A stretch of 64,000 bases of DNA from Chitinophaga varians (GTDB lineage: Bacteria; Bacteroidota; Bacteroidia; Chitinophagales; Chitinophagaceae): the NCBI RefSeq assembly GCF_012641275.1, contig NZ_JABAIA010000001.1:310001-374000 (forward strand), in the 5' to 3' direction. Position numbers and translations under genes: made by a program. The notes under the pieces are model-generated. The model was given only the letters and a program-made list of their open reading frames with translations. It was not told the DNA's origin and did not search any database. Positions 51,243 through 59,534 of this stretch are shown here, one piece after another (the stretch's first letter is position 1; the number at the start of each line of letters is the position of its first letter).

Positions 51243-53270
51243 TTATTTTTTCTTTTTTAACACGATCTGTTCGGCCTGTTTTTTTACGACCAGGTCGAAA
51301 AACTCGCGCAGGGACGGATAGTCTTCCGGCGCAAAGTTAGCTTTGTTGAGTTTCACACGGGAACGCAGCTGGATGTGGTTATCCTGTTGCTGGATCAGGT
51401 ACTGGAAAATGCCTTCCTCTTCGTTGTACTTTGCGATAGCTGGTTTCGGCAGCTCATCTATTTCATATCCCTCGGGCAGTTCCATATTCAGCGAATAGAT
51501 TTCGTCAAACACAGCGTTCATTTCAACCGGGAATTTGCGCTCCGCGGATTTGAAGATGTTGGAACGGTTGGCTTCCGTAAACATCGGGTTGATATAGATC
51601 AACTGATCGTTGTCCAGCCTGATTTTGAAGTCAAACTTGACCATTACCGGCGATTCCAGTGTTTTCAGGTCTTCTATTTCCTTGTTGGCCAGTTCCACTT
51701 CTCCCACAAAGCCTTTGCGTATATTGTCAAAGAACTCGTCCTGATTTTTTTCCTTTACTGTTTTGCGGACTTTATAAGATTCGAAGTAGGTAGGTCTTTG
51801 CTGGAAAGAACCTTCTATCATACCGTTTTCGATTTTGCCCAACATCACGCTGGTGAACTTTTGTTCGCGCAGGGAATCGGCTTCGAAAGACACGCCGGTA
51901 GCGCCTTCATCCACAATACGGGCAGGCCCGTTGTAGCAGTTGGGAGAAAGGCGGGCAAATCCCAGCAATGGGTCAGAGGCGTCGAGGCTGACGAACTTAT
52001 CGTTGAGGCGTACCCCTGCGATGGTATAGTTAAAGCGGGCCAGCAGCGGATAAAACGGATAGATATGACCGTTATCCCGGGTGCTGAGGATCACCGGCCA
52101 GGCCTCCAGTTTCGCTCTTTTCAGCATAGCCACCAGCAGCAGGTTCACTTCCGCCACGGTACCGTTTTTACTGTTATAGATGGATTTCAGTGTCCTGAAA
52201 ATCCATACGCCGGAATGGTCCGTGCAGGTGAAATTGCTTCTCACCCAGTGATAGATCGCATTTGCTTTTTCTTCGTCTGTTTTGGCGTCTTTCACCAAAC
52301 CGTCCACCACATCACCCAGGAAGCCGTTGTTATTACCAAGTGCAGAACCGAAGTTTTCATCTTTCATCAGTTCTTCCATCAGTTTGGGCCAGGTATTGGT
52401 TATCGGCTGGGGAGGCCTGTTAGGCCAGTTGATGGAAGCCAGCTGGAATTCTATCCGGTTGACGTAGTTGTCCGTTGTGGTGATAAAATCTTCCTCACGC
52501 ATGGCCGGCACGTTTTGCAGGTACCATTTATAGATCATGACGCTGGGCGTAACGGTGGTCACTTCAGACGGTGAGCCTGCGGAGCCGCCATAACCGTTGC
52601 TGGCTTCCGAGCGGAAAGTCAGTGTAGTACGGCTTTGTTCCTTGGAGAACACAAATTTCTCATATCCCTGGGGAATCTGGATGTAATCGAAATATTCCGG
52701 AATACCTACACTGTATTCGCTGTAGCGGACAGGGTAAGGTCCCTGGAAGTCCCACGAGCGCAGGTGCTGGTAGTAGGGAGACAGCACCGTATAGGTGTAT
52801 TCGATAATGGTGCCTTCTTTCACGGCAGGAATCGCGAATTTCTTCACGACGATGTTCTTATCCTGTTTGTCTGTGAAGACGTTTTTACTGTCCATTTTCG
52901 TTTCCACGACCTCTCCGTTTTCGAGGTTGTAGGCAGACGCTTTCAGGTTCTGCACCTTCTCCTCTTCGGAGCTGCCTTTGTGCAGTGTGATTTTTACCGT
53001 GGCCAGGTCGTACGCGTTTTTGTCTATGATCTTGATACGGGCATGGACTTTATACACCATACGGAACCAGCTTCCATCGGATTCAAAGCGGGAAGAACCG
53101 ATCCTGGCCAGGACGATAGCATGTGCTCCGGAATCGCCGGCTACAGGAGGTACGGTAAAATCTTCCTTGGAAACTTTGCCATATTTTATTTTAGCGCCAT
53201 CCTGCGCAAGGGTTGTTATGGCATACAGACAACCGATGATAAAGGTTAATAAACCGGACTTGCAGTTCAT
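51243..53270 (-). CDS. DUF3857/transglutaminase-like secreted protein, degenerate active site
   Basis: A 675-aa paralogue of the downstream gene, with a signal peptide (residues 1-22), a DUF3857 domain (about 50-260) and a transglutaminase-like domain (about 310-435). At the positions of the catalytic Cys and His it has Val372 (KNGTVAEVNLLL) and Tyr415 (ARFNYTIAGV); only the Asp430 equivalent (SLDAS) remains. This suggests a non-enzymatic partner. I chose the ATG at 53270 because it starts the signal peptide; the frame runs to 53315. It is the first gene of the pair. Confidence 0.83.
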   Translation of the reverse strand: MNCKSGLLTFIIGCLYAITTLAQDGAKIKYGKVSKEDFTVPPVAGDSGAHAIVLARIGSSRFESDGSWFRMVYKVHARIKIIDKNAYDLATVKITLHKGSSEEEKVQNLKASAYNLENGEVVETKMDSKNVFTDKQDKNIVVKKFAIPAVKEGTIIEYTYTVLSPYYQHLRSWDFQGPYPVRYSEYSVGIPEYFDYIQIPQGYEKFVFSKEQSRTTLTFRSEASNGYGGSAGSPSEVTTVTPSVMIYKWYLQNVPAMREEDFITTTDNYVNRIEFQLASINWPNRPPQPITNTWPKLMEELMKDENFGSALGNNNGFLGDVVDGLVKDAKTDEEKANAIYHWVRSNFTCTDHSGVWIFRTLKSIYNSKNGTVAEVNLLLVAMLKRAKLEAWPVILSTRDNGHIYPFYPLLARFNYTIAGVRLNDKFVSLDASDPLLGFARLSPNCYNGPARIVDEGATGVSFEADSLREQKFTSVMLGKIENGMIEGSFQQRPTYFESYKVRKTVKEKNQDEFFDNIRKGFVGEVELANKEIEDLKTLESPVMVKFDFKIRLDNDQLIYINPMFTEANRSNIFKSAERKFPVEMNAVFDEIYSLNMELPEGYEIDELPKPAIAKYNEEEGIFQYLIQQQDNHIQLRSRVKLNKANFAPEDYPSLREFFDLVVKKQAEQIVLKKKK

Positions 53271-53332
53271 ACAGGTATAGGGGATTGAGCCACGAAGATA
53301 ATAGAAATTATGCATCGCGTGTTTGTTATCCG

Positions 53333-53340
53333 TAATTTTG
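53333..53340 (+). promoter_or_regulatory. -7 box directly upstream of queG
   Basis: TAATTTTG matches TAnnTTTG and ends 5 nt before the ATG at 53346 (spacer CGGGG). No TTG stands at the -33 position. A leaderless queG mRNA is implied. Confidence 0.45.
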
Positions 53341-53345
53341 CGGGG

Positions 53346-54266
53346 ATGAACAACACCTTATATATCAAACAGCTGGCGGCTGAACTGGGTTTCGACCATT
53401 GCGGCATTGCAAAGGCGGAGCAGTTGGACGATGATGCCCGCAGGCTGGAGCGCTGGCTCAATAAGGGAATGCATGGCAACATGCAGTACATGGAGAACCA
53501 TTTCGACAAACGGATAGATCCCCGTAAACTGGTGGAAGGAGCGCAATCGGTGATCACGCTGTTATTCAACTATTTTCCTTCCGAAAGGCAGCGGCCGGAT
53601 GCTCCTCAAGTTTCCAAGTATGCCTATGGACAGGACTACCATGAAGTGATCCGGGCGAGGCTCAAAACCATGTTGCTGCGGATGCAGGAGCATATCGGGC
53701 CGGTGCAGGGACGCGGTTTTGTAGACTCTGCCCCGGTGCTGGAGCGCAGCTGGGCCCGCCGCAGCGGCCTTGGCTGGATTGGCAAAAACGGGAACCTCAT
53801 CCACAAACAGGCGGGTTCTTTCTTTTTCATCGCCACGCTGATCACGGACATCCCGCTGGAATATGACAGCCCGGTCGGTGATTATTGCGGCACCTGTACC
53901 CGTTGCCTGGACGCCTGCCCCACCGGGGCGCTGGTAGCGCCCGGCGTGGTGGATGGCAGTCGTTGCATTTCTTATTTTACGATAGAGCTGAAAGAGCAGC
54001 TTATCCCTGAAAAGATGCAGGGGCAGTTTGACGGCTGGATGTTTGGCTGTGACACCTGCCAGGATGTTTGTCCCTGGAATCGCTTCTCCAAAGCCCATTC
54101 CGAAGCGGAATTTGCGCCTATACCGGCTATTCTCAATTTCAGCACGCAGGACTGGGAAGACATGACAGAAGAGGCTTTCCGGGAAATATTCCGGCACTCG
54201 CCGTTAAAACGCAGCAAGTATGCCGGTATCCGCAGGAATCTTCATTTTCTGAACCCGAAACGTTAA
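53346..54266 (+). CDS. queG: Epoxyqueuosine reductase QueG
   Basis: A cobalamin-dependent iron-sulfur enzyme that performs the last step of queuosine formation in tRNA. The 306-aa protein has [20 protein letters not shown] (Asp127 is the conserved catalytic acid), [10 protein letters not shown], and two [4Fe-4S] sites, [16 protein letters not shown] (C181, C184, C187, C191) and [12 protein letters not shown] (C235, C238, C242) with Cys207. I chose the ATG at 53346, which agrees with the family; the frame extends to 53310. The 3' end overlaps the convergent DUF4350-like gene by 4 nt. Confidence 0.95.
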   Translation: MNNTLYIKQLAAELGFDHCGIAKAEQLDDDARRLERWLNKGMHGNMQYMENHFDKRIDPRKLVEGAQSVITLLFNYFPSERQRPDAPQVSKYAYGQDYHEVIRARLKTMLLRMQEHIGPVQGRGFVDSAPVLERSWARRSGLGWIGKNGNLIHKQAGSFFFIATLITDIPLEYDSPVGDYCGTCTRCLDACPTGALVAPGVVDGSRCISYFTIELKEQLIPEKMQGQFDGWMFGCDTCQDVCPWNRFSKAHSEAEFAPIPAILNFSTQDWEDMTEEAFREIFRHSPLKRSKYAGIRRNLHFLNPKR

Positions 54267-55072
54267 CGTTTCGCCGGTATTTGTTTTTTAAGCCACGCTG
54301 TGAGCGCCGCAGCTGCCTCATAGTTGTGGTAGTCTGCAGGCAACCTTTTTCCATCTACATATTCGTTGTAGAACCAGGGGTCGCCCACCGCGAAGACCGT
54401 CCCCTTCCCTACTTTGGCCACCGCCATGATGTTAAAGCCGTTGTCCTTAAAAACAGCCCTGGCAGGCGCTTTCAGCGTAAGCGTAGACAGTTCCTTAATA
54501 TATACTTTCCCTACTCCCGGGAAGATCTCATGGTTTTGCGGCAATACAAAGGCGCCTTGTTCCCAGTTACGGCCCTGTACACGGTTTCGGCTGTCGCCAT
54601 TAAAATGAATCCCGAACTGTTCACTGAGCAGGTTGAAGTGATCAAACTCCGCATTGAGCGAATCATTTTGCAGCAACACGAGGACGCCACCTGCTTTCAC
54701 CCAGTTGTAGATAACTTTAGCTGCTGCCGCGTCCATATAATTGGGTGCGGGTGATTCCTTGTCTGTGTCCGGGTCGATGATCATATAGATATCTGATTTG
54801 CGGAGATTGGCCGCAGTAGGCGCATCGTGGAGGGTATCGCGGCGGATGCCGAGCGAGTCGAAGATATGGCCCCATATGGACAGGCCGCCGCTTTCGTCTT
54901 CCTCCCAGATATAGTGCCAGCGGACGGTATTACCGGCTTTGTCTTTTTTATGTTCGTAATTGTAGTGGTAATCCAGCGTCACGACCGGCTGGCGGCGCTC
55001 CTGCTGAGCGCTGGCAGTAAGGGCAGCCAGCAGGCAGCCAAATATTGCCACGAGTAATTGTTTTCTCATCAC
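54263..55072 (-). CDS. Secreted DUF4350-like protein
   Basis: A 269-aa exported protein with a signal peptide (about residues 1-23). The body looks like a DUF4350/GATase-like periplasmic domain: [37 protein letters not shown] and [18 protein letters not shown]. Such domains occur in Bacteroidota alone or fused to glycoside hydrolases such as unsaturated rhamnogalacturonyl hydrolases. No catalytic residues are evident to me. It is convergent with queG. A sugar-related role is only a guess from the fused relatives. Confidence 0.7.
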   Translation of the reverse strand: MMRKQLLVAIFGCLLAALTASAQQERRQPVVTLDYHYNYEHKKDKAGNTVRWHYIWEEDESGGLSIWGHIFDSLGIRRDTLHDAPTAANLRKSDIYMIIDPDTDKESPAPNYMDAAAAKVIYNWVKAGGVLVLLQNDSLNAEFDHFNLLSEQFGIHFNGDSRNRVQGRNWEQGAFVLPQNHEIFPGVGKVYIKELSTLTLKAPARAVFKDNGFNIMAVAKVGKGTVFAVGDPWFYNEYVDGKRLPADYHNYEAAAALTAWLKKQIPAKR

Positions 55073-55196
55073 ATGGAATTAGGGCTAAAAAATACAGATT
55101 ATCCTTGTAAAAGGGTAATACTATCGTATTAAATTATCCGCATATATTGTTAACAGGATTCATTTATCTTTTAACAAAATAATATCTGCTAAATAC

Positions 55197-55227
55197 TTGA
55201 CAATGGATTTAGCATCACCTACTTTTG
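55197..55227 (+). promoter_or_regulatory. Strong Bacteroidota-type promoter for a small transcript
   Basis: TTG (55197-55199), 20 nt, TACTTTTG (55220-55227): a full match to the TTG-N20-TAnnTTTG pattern. The predicted start is near 55233. No protein start of family type lies close downstream; an intrinsic terminator follows at 55334-55364. The preceding stretch 55073-55196 shows nothing else. Confidence 0.7.
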
Positions 55228-55233
55228 TACTCA

Positions 55234-55364
55234 ATAAATGCTTTCAATCAATTATATATATCCCGGCTTCGCCGGAAGATAACTGATTCAGCTTTTTATG
55301 GACCTGAGTGCCATAACGTGGAATTTTAGCGATAAAGGTCGAATTCTTTCGACCTTTTTTCTTT
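55234..55364 (+). ncRNA. Candidate small RNA, about 130 nt
   Basis: Promoter (55197-55227) and terminator (AAAGGTCGAA 55334-55343, TTCT loop, TTCGACCTTT 55348-55357, then TTTCTTTT) bound a 130-nt unit. It can fold into three stem-loops: AATCA...TATC-CCGGC-TTC-GCCGG-AA-GATA...TGATT (about 55247-55289), TATGG...CCATA (about 55297-55315) and the terminator. I do not recognise it as 6S, SRP, tmRNA or RNase P. Alternatives: an attenuated 5' leader of the gene at 55498, or a small ORF (ATG 55238, 14 codons). Confidence 0.5.
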
Positions 55365-55497
55365 TGGGGAAGGTATAACCGGCGTGGCTATACGTATACT
55401 TTTTTACGCACGTTTTCCCTTTTGCCGGATATTTCCGGAAATCATGCAAAAGCACTATCTTCAGCGACCAACTTCAACACTTCACAACCGTTTTGTC

Positions 55498-56043
55498 ATG
55501 GAAATAAAAGTATTGACTGCGCCGGGGCTTGGCAGCTCTGGTCCTTTGCACTGGCAGACACTCTGGGAGCAGTCCATACCGGGCACCCGGCGGATAGAGC
55601 AGCATTCATGGGACCGGCCTGTTTGCAGCGACTGGGTGGCGGCCATTGAAGCTGCCGTGGCAGAAGCTGGTCCGCAGGTGGTCATTGCAGCGCACAGCCT
55701 GGCTTGTATAGCGCTGGCGCACTGGGCGGCGCAAACGCGGTTGCATATCACCGGCGCTCTGCTGGTAGCTCCCGCCGATGCGGAAAGGCCGGAATTTCCG
55801 CCGGAAGCCACCGGCTTCACGCCTGTTCCTTTACAGGAGCTGCCCTTCCGCAGCATTGTGGTGGCCAGCACCAATGATGAATATTGCAGCATTACCCGTG
55901 CATCTTTCCTGGCTTCACAGTGGGGCAGCCGGTTTGTCAATGCCGGTCCCAAAGGGCATATCAACGCCAGTTCCGGCCTCGGCGAATGGCTGGAAGGACA
56001 GCGGCTGCTGAAAGAACTGGTACAAAACTGGCCTACCCTATAG
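55498..56043 (+). CDS. RBBP9/YdeN family alpha/beta hydrolase
   Basis: A 181-aa small serine hydrolase-like protein. The start MEIKVLTAPGLGSSGPLHWQ is the family start. The likely nucleophile is Ser in VVIAAHSLACIALAHW, the acid is in VVASTNDEYCS, and the base is His in NAGPKGHINASSGLGEW. Substrates of the RBBP9/YdeN group are unknown. The frame extends upstream to 55384, but the extra 38 residues do not fit and would pass through the terminator stem region, so I use the ATG at 55498. It lies downstream of the candidate small RNA. Confidence 0.85.
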   Translation: MEIKVLTAPGLGSSGPLHWQTLWEQSIPGTRRIEQHSWDRPVCSDWVAAIEAAVAEAGPQVVIAAHSLACIALAHWAAQTRLHITGALLVAPADAERPEFPPEATGFTPVPLQELPFRSIVVASTNDEYCSITRASFLASQWGSRFVNAGPKGHINASSGLGEWLEGQRLLKELVQNWPTL

Positions 56044-56149
56044 CCCGTTTTTTTATCCGCAGCTCCTAAATCGATTTTCTACAGGGAATCAAGGTGGACA
56101 ATTAACATAAACATAAAACAGGGAGCCCTACAGGAACCCATCCAGCAAC

Positions 56150-56157
56150 TACCTTTG
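56150..56157 (+). promoter_or_regulatory. Candidate -7 box for the phosphodiesterase-phosphatase gene
   Basis: TACCTTTG matches TAnnTTTG; the -33 position is not TTG. Implied 5' UTR about 35 nt to the TTG start at 56198. Confidence 0.4.
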
Positions 56158-56197
56158 CCCCTTCGTTTTCATAGTTAAGCCGTTAAAATCCAGACAA

Positions 56198-58036
56198 TTG
56201 AAAAAAATCATTCTCTTATGCACCGCGTGGTTGTCGGTTAACACCTACGCCCAAACGAAAACCTACACCCTGGCCAACGCCCATTCCCATAACGATTACG
56301 AACGTAAAACACCATTCTACCAGGCGGCCGCCCTGCAGTTTGGTTATATAGAAGCAGACATCCATCTGAAAGACGGTGAGCTGTATGTGGCCCATGACAC
56401 TCGGGACATCAGGCCCAACCGGACTTTCAAAGCATTATACCTGGAGCCGGTGCTCCGGCAGTTTGCCCTCAACGACGGCAAAGCCTATGTTGACGGCACC
56501 CCGCTGCGGTTGCTGGTAGACCTCAAAACTGCCGGCGTGCCTACGTTACAGGCTTTGCAAACATTACTGCTGCCTTACCGCCAGTACTTTGATCCGTCCG
56601 TAAATCCCAATGCCGTGCAGGTGATTCTTTCCGGAAACATTCCGCCGGTAAGCGCCTGGTCAGATTTCGACAAACTCTTTTTCTTTGACGGCCGTCCCGA
56701 CAGCACCTACCCTGCTGCCGTAAAACAACGCGTGGCGCTCGTCAGCACCGACTTCCACCTGTACAGCAAATGGAATGGCAAAGGCACTTTCCTGCCGGCA
56801 GAACTGGAAAAAGTAAAAGCGGTGATCTCCCAGGTCCACCAGCAGGGCTTTCCTTTCCGCTTCTGGGGCGCCCCTTCCGCCAAAACATGTTATTACAAAC
56901 TGATGGACCTGGGCGCTGATGTAATTGGCACCGACTATCCCGAAGAACTGGCAGACGTACTTAAAAACACGGCCCACACCAGCACCGGTAATCTGCCCGT
57001 ACATCCGGTGTATACGCCGACATACGCCTCCGACGCCACCCGTGTGAAATCCAAAAATGTTATCCTGTTCATCGGTGATGGTACCGGTCTGGCCGAGATG
57101 TTTGCCGGCTATACCGCCAACAAGGGCGATCTGAACCTGTTCCGCATGCGGCAGCTGGGCTTGTCCAAAACAGCTTCCACCGATAACTATCATACAGATT
57201 CCGCCGCAGGCGCCACCGCTCTGAGCTCCGGTTCCAAAACCAACAACCGGGAAATTGGGATGGACAATACCTACCATGCTATCCCGGTATTGCCGGAGAT
57301 ACTGGCTGCCAAAGGTATTCCCAGCGGCGTTATTGTGACCGAAGAAATTACCGGCGCCACGCCGGCAGGCTTCTATGGGCACACCGCCGACCGTGACAAC
57401 ACACAGGTGCTTCATCAGCAACTGATCAGCAGCAAGCTACAGCTGGCCGTTGGCGGCGGCAAAGAAGATTTTGCCCGCGATGTAAAGGGTGACCTGCGTC
57501 AAACACTTGCCCAGTCCGGCATCCGTTTCTATGACGATCTCAATGCCTGGGACGCCACCACGCAAGGCCGTACCCTCGTTATCCTTTCCGACAAAACCGT
57601 TACCTCCATGCGTGATGGCCGTGGTCCCTATCTTAAAAACGCCCTTAAAAAAGCCTTGCAGCAGCTCAACGCTTCCGGCAAAGGTTTCTTCCTGATGGTG
57701 GAAGGCTCCCGCATAGACCATGGCGGCCATCATAACGATCTCGACTACCTCGTGCGGGAAATGCTGGACTTCGACGATACCATCGGTGAAGCGCTGCGTT
57801 TTGCTGATAAGGACAAACAGACCACCATCATTGTTACCGCAGACCATGAAACCGGCGGCCTGGCCCTGATGGACGGCAGCATCGCCAATGGTACGCTGCG
57901 CGGGCATTTTGCTACCAACGACCATACCGGCATACCTGTGATGGTTTTTGCGTATGGCCCTAACAGCCAGGAGTTTCAGGGGGTGTATGAGAACAATGAA
58001 ATTTTCAGGAAGATATTAAAAGCGATGAAACCATAA
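56198..58036 (+). CDS. Secreted fusion of PI-PLC/GDPD-like phosphodiesterase and alkaline phosphatase
   Basis: A 612-aa exported protein with two enzymatic halves. After a signal peptide (residues 1-19) comes a PI-PLC/glycerophosphodiesterase-like domain (about 22-260) with AHSHNDYERKTPF (H29, H31) and IEADIHL, HDTRDI and VDLK. The second half (about 285-612) is alkaline phosphatase: FIGDGTGLAEM (Asp294), the nucleophile motif TDSAAGATALSSG (Ser335), DHGGHHNDLD and ADHETGG metal ligands. It would open a phosphodiester and then release phosphate from the product. The start is TTG at 56198: no ATG is in frame and the signal peptide begins there. Confidence 0.9.
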   Translation: MKKIILLCTAWLSVNTYAQTKTYTLANAHSHNDYERKTPFYQAAALQFGYIEADIHLKDGELYVAHDTRDIRPNRTFKALYLEPVLRQFALNDGKAYVDGTPLRLLVDLKTAGVPTLQALQTLLLPYRQYFDPSVNPNAVQVILSGNIPPVSAWSDFDKLFFFDGRPDSTYPAAVKQRVALVSTDFHLYSKWNGKGTFLPAELEKVKAVISQVHQQGFPFRFWGAPSAKTCYYKLMDLGADVIGTDYPEELADVLKNTAHTSTGNLPVHPVYTPTYASDATRVKSKNVILFIGDGTGLAEMFAGYTANKGDLNLFRMRQLGLSKTASTDNYHTDSAAGATALSSGSKTNNREIGMDNTYHAIPVLPEILAAKGIPSGVIVTEEITGATPAGFYGHTADRDNTQVLHQQLISSKLQLAVGGGKEDFARDVKGDLRQTLAQSGIRFYDDLNAWDATTQGRTLVILSDKTVTSMRDGRGPYLKNALKKALQQLNASGKGFFLMVEGSRIDHGGHHNDLDYLVREMLDFDDTIGEALRFADKDKQTTIIVTADHETGGLALMDGSIANGTLRGHFATNDHTGIPVMVFAYGPNSQEFQGVYENNEIFRKILKAMKP

Positions 58037-58062
58037 CCGATCCTCTGAATAACAAAAAACAG

Positions 58063-58097
58063 CAGCCACCGACGTGTTGTCGGTGGCTGTTCCTTTT
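58063..58097. terminator. Bidirectional terminator between the phosphatase and NrtR-like genes
   Basis: CAGCCACCGAC (58063-58073) pairs with GTCGGTGGCTG (58079-58089), a 5-nt loop, with T-runs on both strands (TTCCTTTTT; TTTTTTG). Confidence 0.9.
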
Positions 58098-58102
58098 TAT
58101 AG

Positions 58103-58738
58103 CTATAGCTTGTAATAAAATGCGCCACGCTTAGAACTCAGTTTTTCCTTGTCCGGTTGTTTCACCAGCAGGCCGGTGGAGAGCATTTTACGGCTGAAGT
58201 TCCGTTTATCGAAAGCGTGCCCGTGTACTGTTTCGTACAGGAGTTGCAGTTGCGGGATGGTGAATTTCGGCGGCAGCAGCCTGAACAACAGCGGAACGGC
58301 AGACGACTGACAACGGATATATTGCAATGCTGCTTCCAGTATATGCCGCTGGTCCGCCGGCAGCGATGGCAGCTCGTGAAACGAGTGCCATTGCGGGTGA
58401 CCGTTATGCAGTGGAAACAGCTTCTCCCTGCGGATATACATCAGTGAAAAAAATGCGACTGCTGCTTTGCGTTCTCCGGCAGTACGTTTGGAAGGACCAA
58501 AAACACCCAGTTGTTCCCGGTGTATTTTTTCATGGCCGGTCAGTGTTTGCTGGATACGGGCGGCAGTCTGATCGAAATTTTCGGAAGACAGAAGGCTATC
58601 GCCGGGCAGGCCCCACCTGCTTTTCAGGGGTTCCTCGCCATGCTTCACCAGTAACAGTTTCAGGTCCTGACCATCGAAACCGAAAATAATGTTTACCACC
58701 GTCACCAGCATAGAAGACCACCCGGTATGATGTTTCAT
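58103..58738 (-). CDS. NrtR-type Nudix/winged-helix transcriptional regulator
   Basis: A 211-aa protein with an N-terminal Nudix fold (about residues 8-140) and a C-terminal winged helix (about 150-211, KFTIPQLQLLYETVHG, FDKRNFSRKMLSTGLL). The Nudix box is degenerate: SENFDQTAARIQQTLTG lacks the REUxEExGU glutamates, so catalysis is unlikely and ligand sensing is expected. Homologues in Bacteroidota (NrtR, AraR-like) respond to NAD-related or sugar-derived ligands and repress nearby pathway genes. No NAD or arabinose gene is adjacent here, so the target is unknown. Confidence 0.88.
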   Translation of the reverse strand: MKHHTGWSSMLVTVVNIIFGFDGQDLKLLLVKHGEEPLKSRWGLPGDSLLSSENFDQTAARIQQTLTGHEKIHREQLGVFGPSKRTAGERKAAVAFFSLMYIRREKLFPLHNGHPQWHSFHELPSLPADQRHILEAALQYIRCQSSAVPLLFRLLPPKFTIPQLQLLYETVHGHAFDKRNFSRKMLSTGLLVKQPDKEKLSSKRGAFYYKL

Positions 58739-58804
58739 AACAGTTTAACAGTTGACAGCAGCAATTTATGTCACCGGGATGATATTAAAAAAATATTTGG
58801 TGGG

Positions 58805-59458
58805 TTATGCCGTCAGCAGTTGCTGTAGCACGGGATCATTATAATCAGACACGAAAGCCCGTATATTGGAATAGCCGGCAAATTCTTCCCGTGTATGCAT
58901 GGTCGTTAATGCGATAGCTTCCATCCCTGCGTTCAGTGCAGCTTCCACCCCTTTAGGGGCGTCTTCAAAAACGATGCAATCTGCCGGTGCAGCCTGTAGG
59001 GCCGTCGCACATTTCAGGAATACTTCCGGATTGGGTTTGCTGGTCGTCACATCTTCCGCGCTGACGATGGCCTTGAAAAACCCATGCAACTGCAGGTTGT
59101 CCAGCACATAGCTGATGTTGAAACGGTTGGCGGCCGAACCGATGGCCATGGGAATACCTTTGGCGGCCGCTTCGCGGAGAAATACGGGTAAGCCGGCTAT
59201 CAGCTCCAGGTGCGGACGGAAAGCCTCCTGGTACAGCACTTCTTTCTGATGGGCGATGTCCAGCATTTCCTGCATGGTAAAACGCTCCTTTCCGAAAATG
59301 CGCATCAGCAGTTCTTCATTTTTACCATACATATGGCCTCTTACTTCTTCCCTGGTCATATTGGCGCCCAGTTTGTTTAACATGCTGTGCCAGCCGTCCA
59401 GGTGAAATTCCATGTCGTTGATCATGGTCCCGTTGAGATCGAAAATAAACGCTTTCAT
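58805..59458 (-). CDS. HAD family hydrolase, beta-phosphoglucomutase-like
   Basis: A 217-aa HAD subfamily IA protein with a helical cap. Motif I is MKAFIFDLNGTMINDM (nucleophile Asp7), and the position of the usual second Asp is Asn9. Motif II is in AIGSAANRFNISYV, motif III is Lys in SAEDVTTSKPNPEVF, and motif IV is VFEDAPKGVEAALNAGM. Relatives are beta-phosphoglucomutases and sugar-phosphate phosphatases. Loss of the general acid/base Asp may favour a changed activity. The -7 box TATCTTTG ends 5 nt before the start codon, implying a leaderless mRNA. Confidence 0.85.
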   Translation of the reverse strand: MKAFIFDLNGTMINDMEFHLDGWHSMLNKLGANMTREEVRGHMYGKNEELLMRIFGKERFTMQEMLDIAHQKEVLYQEAFRPHLELIAGLPVFLREAAAKGIPMAIGSAANRFNISYVLDNLQLHGFFKAIVSAEDVTTSKPNPEVFLKCATALQAAPADCIVFEDAPKGVEAALNAGMEAIALTTMHTREEFAGYSNIRAFVSDYNDPVLQQLLTA

Positions 59459-59463
59459 GGCCG

Positions 59464-59471
59464 CAAAGATA
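59464..59471 (-). promoter_or_regulatory. -7 box directly upstream of the HAD hydrolase start
   Basis: TATCTTTG on the minus strand, then CGGCC, then ATG at 59458. The -33 position is not TTG. Confidence 0.45.
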
Positions 59472-59534
59472 ATATATCCGCCTACAGTTTCTCTCCAGAA
59501 TTAAGATGGAGTTTTGAAGACAAAATCTCCTATT

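Noticed and set aside
55298..55378. A 26-codon frame in the small RNA region
   Set aside because: It reads straight through the terminator stem, as non-coding sequence would by chance.
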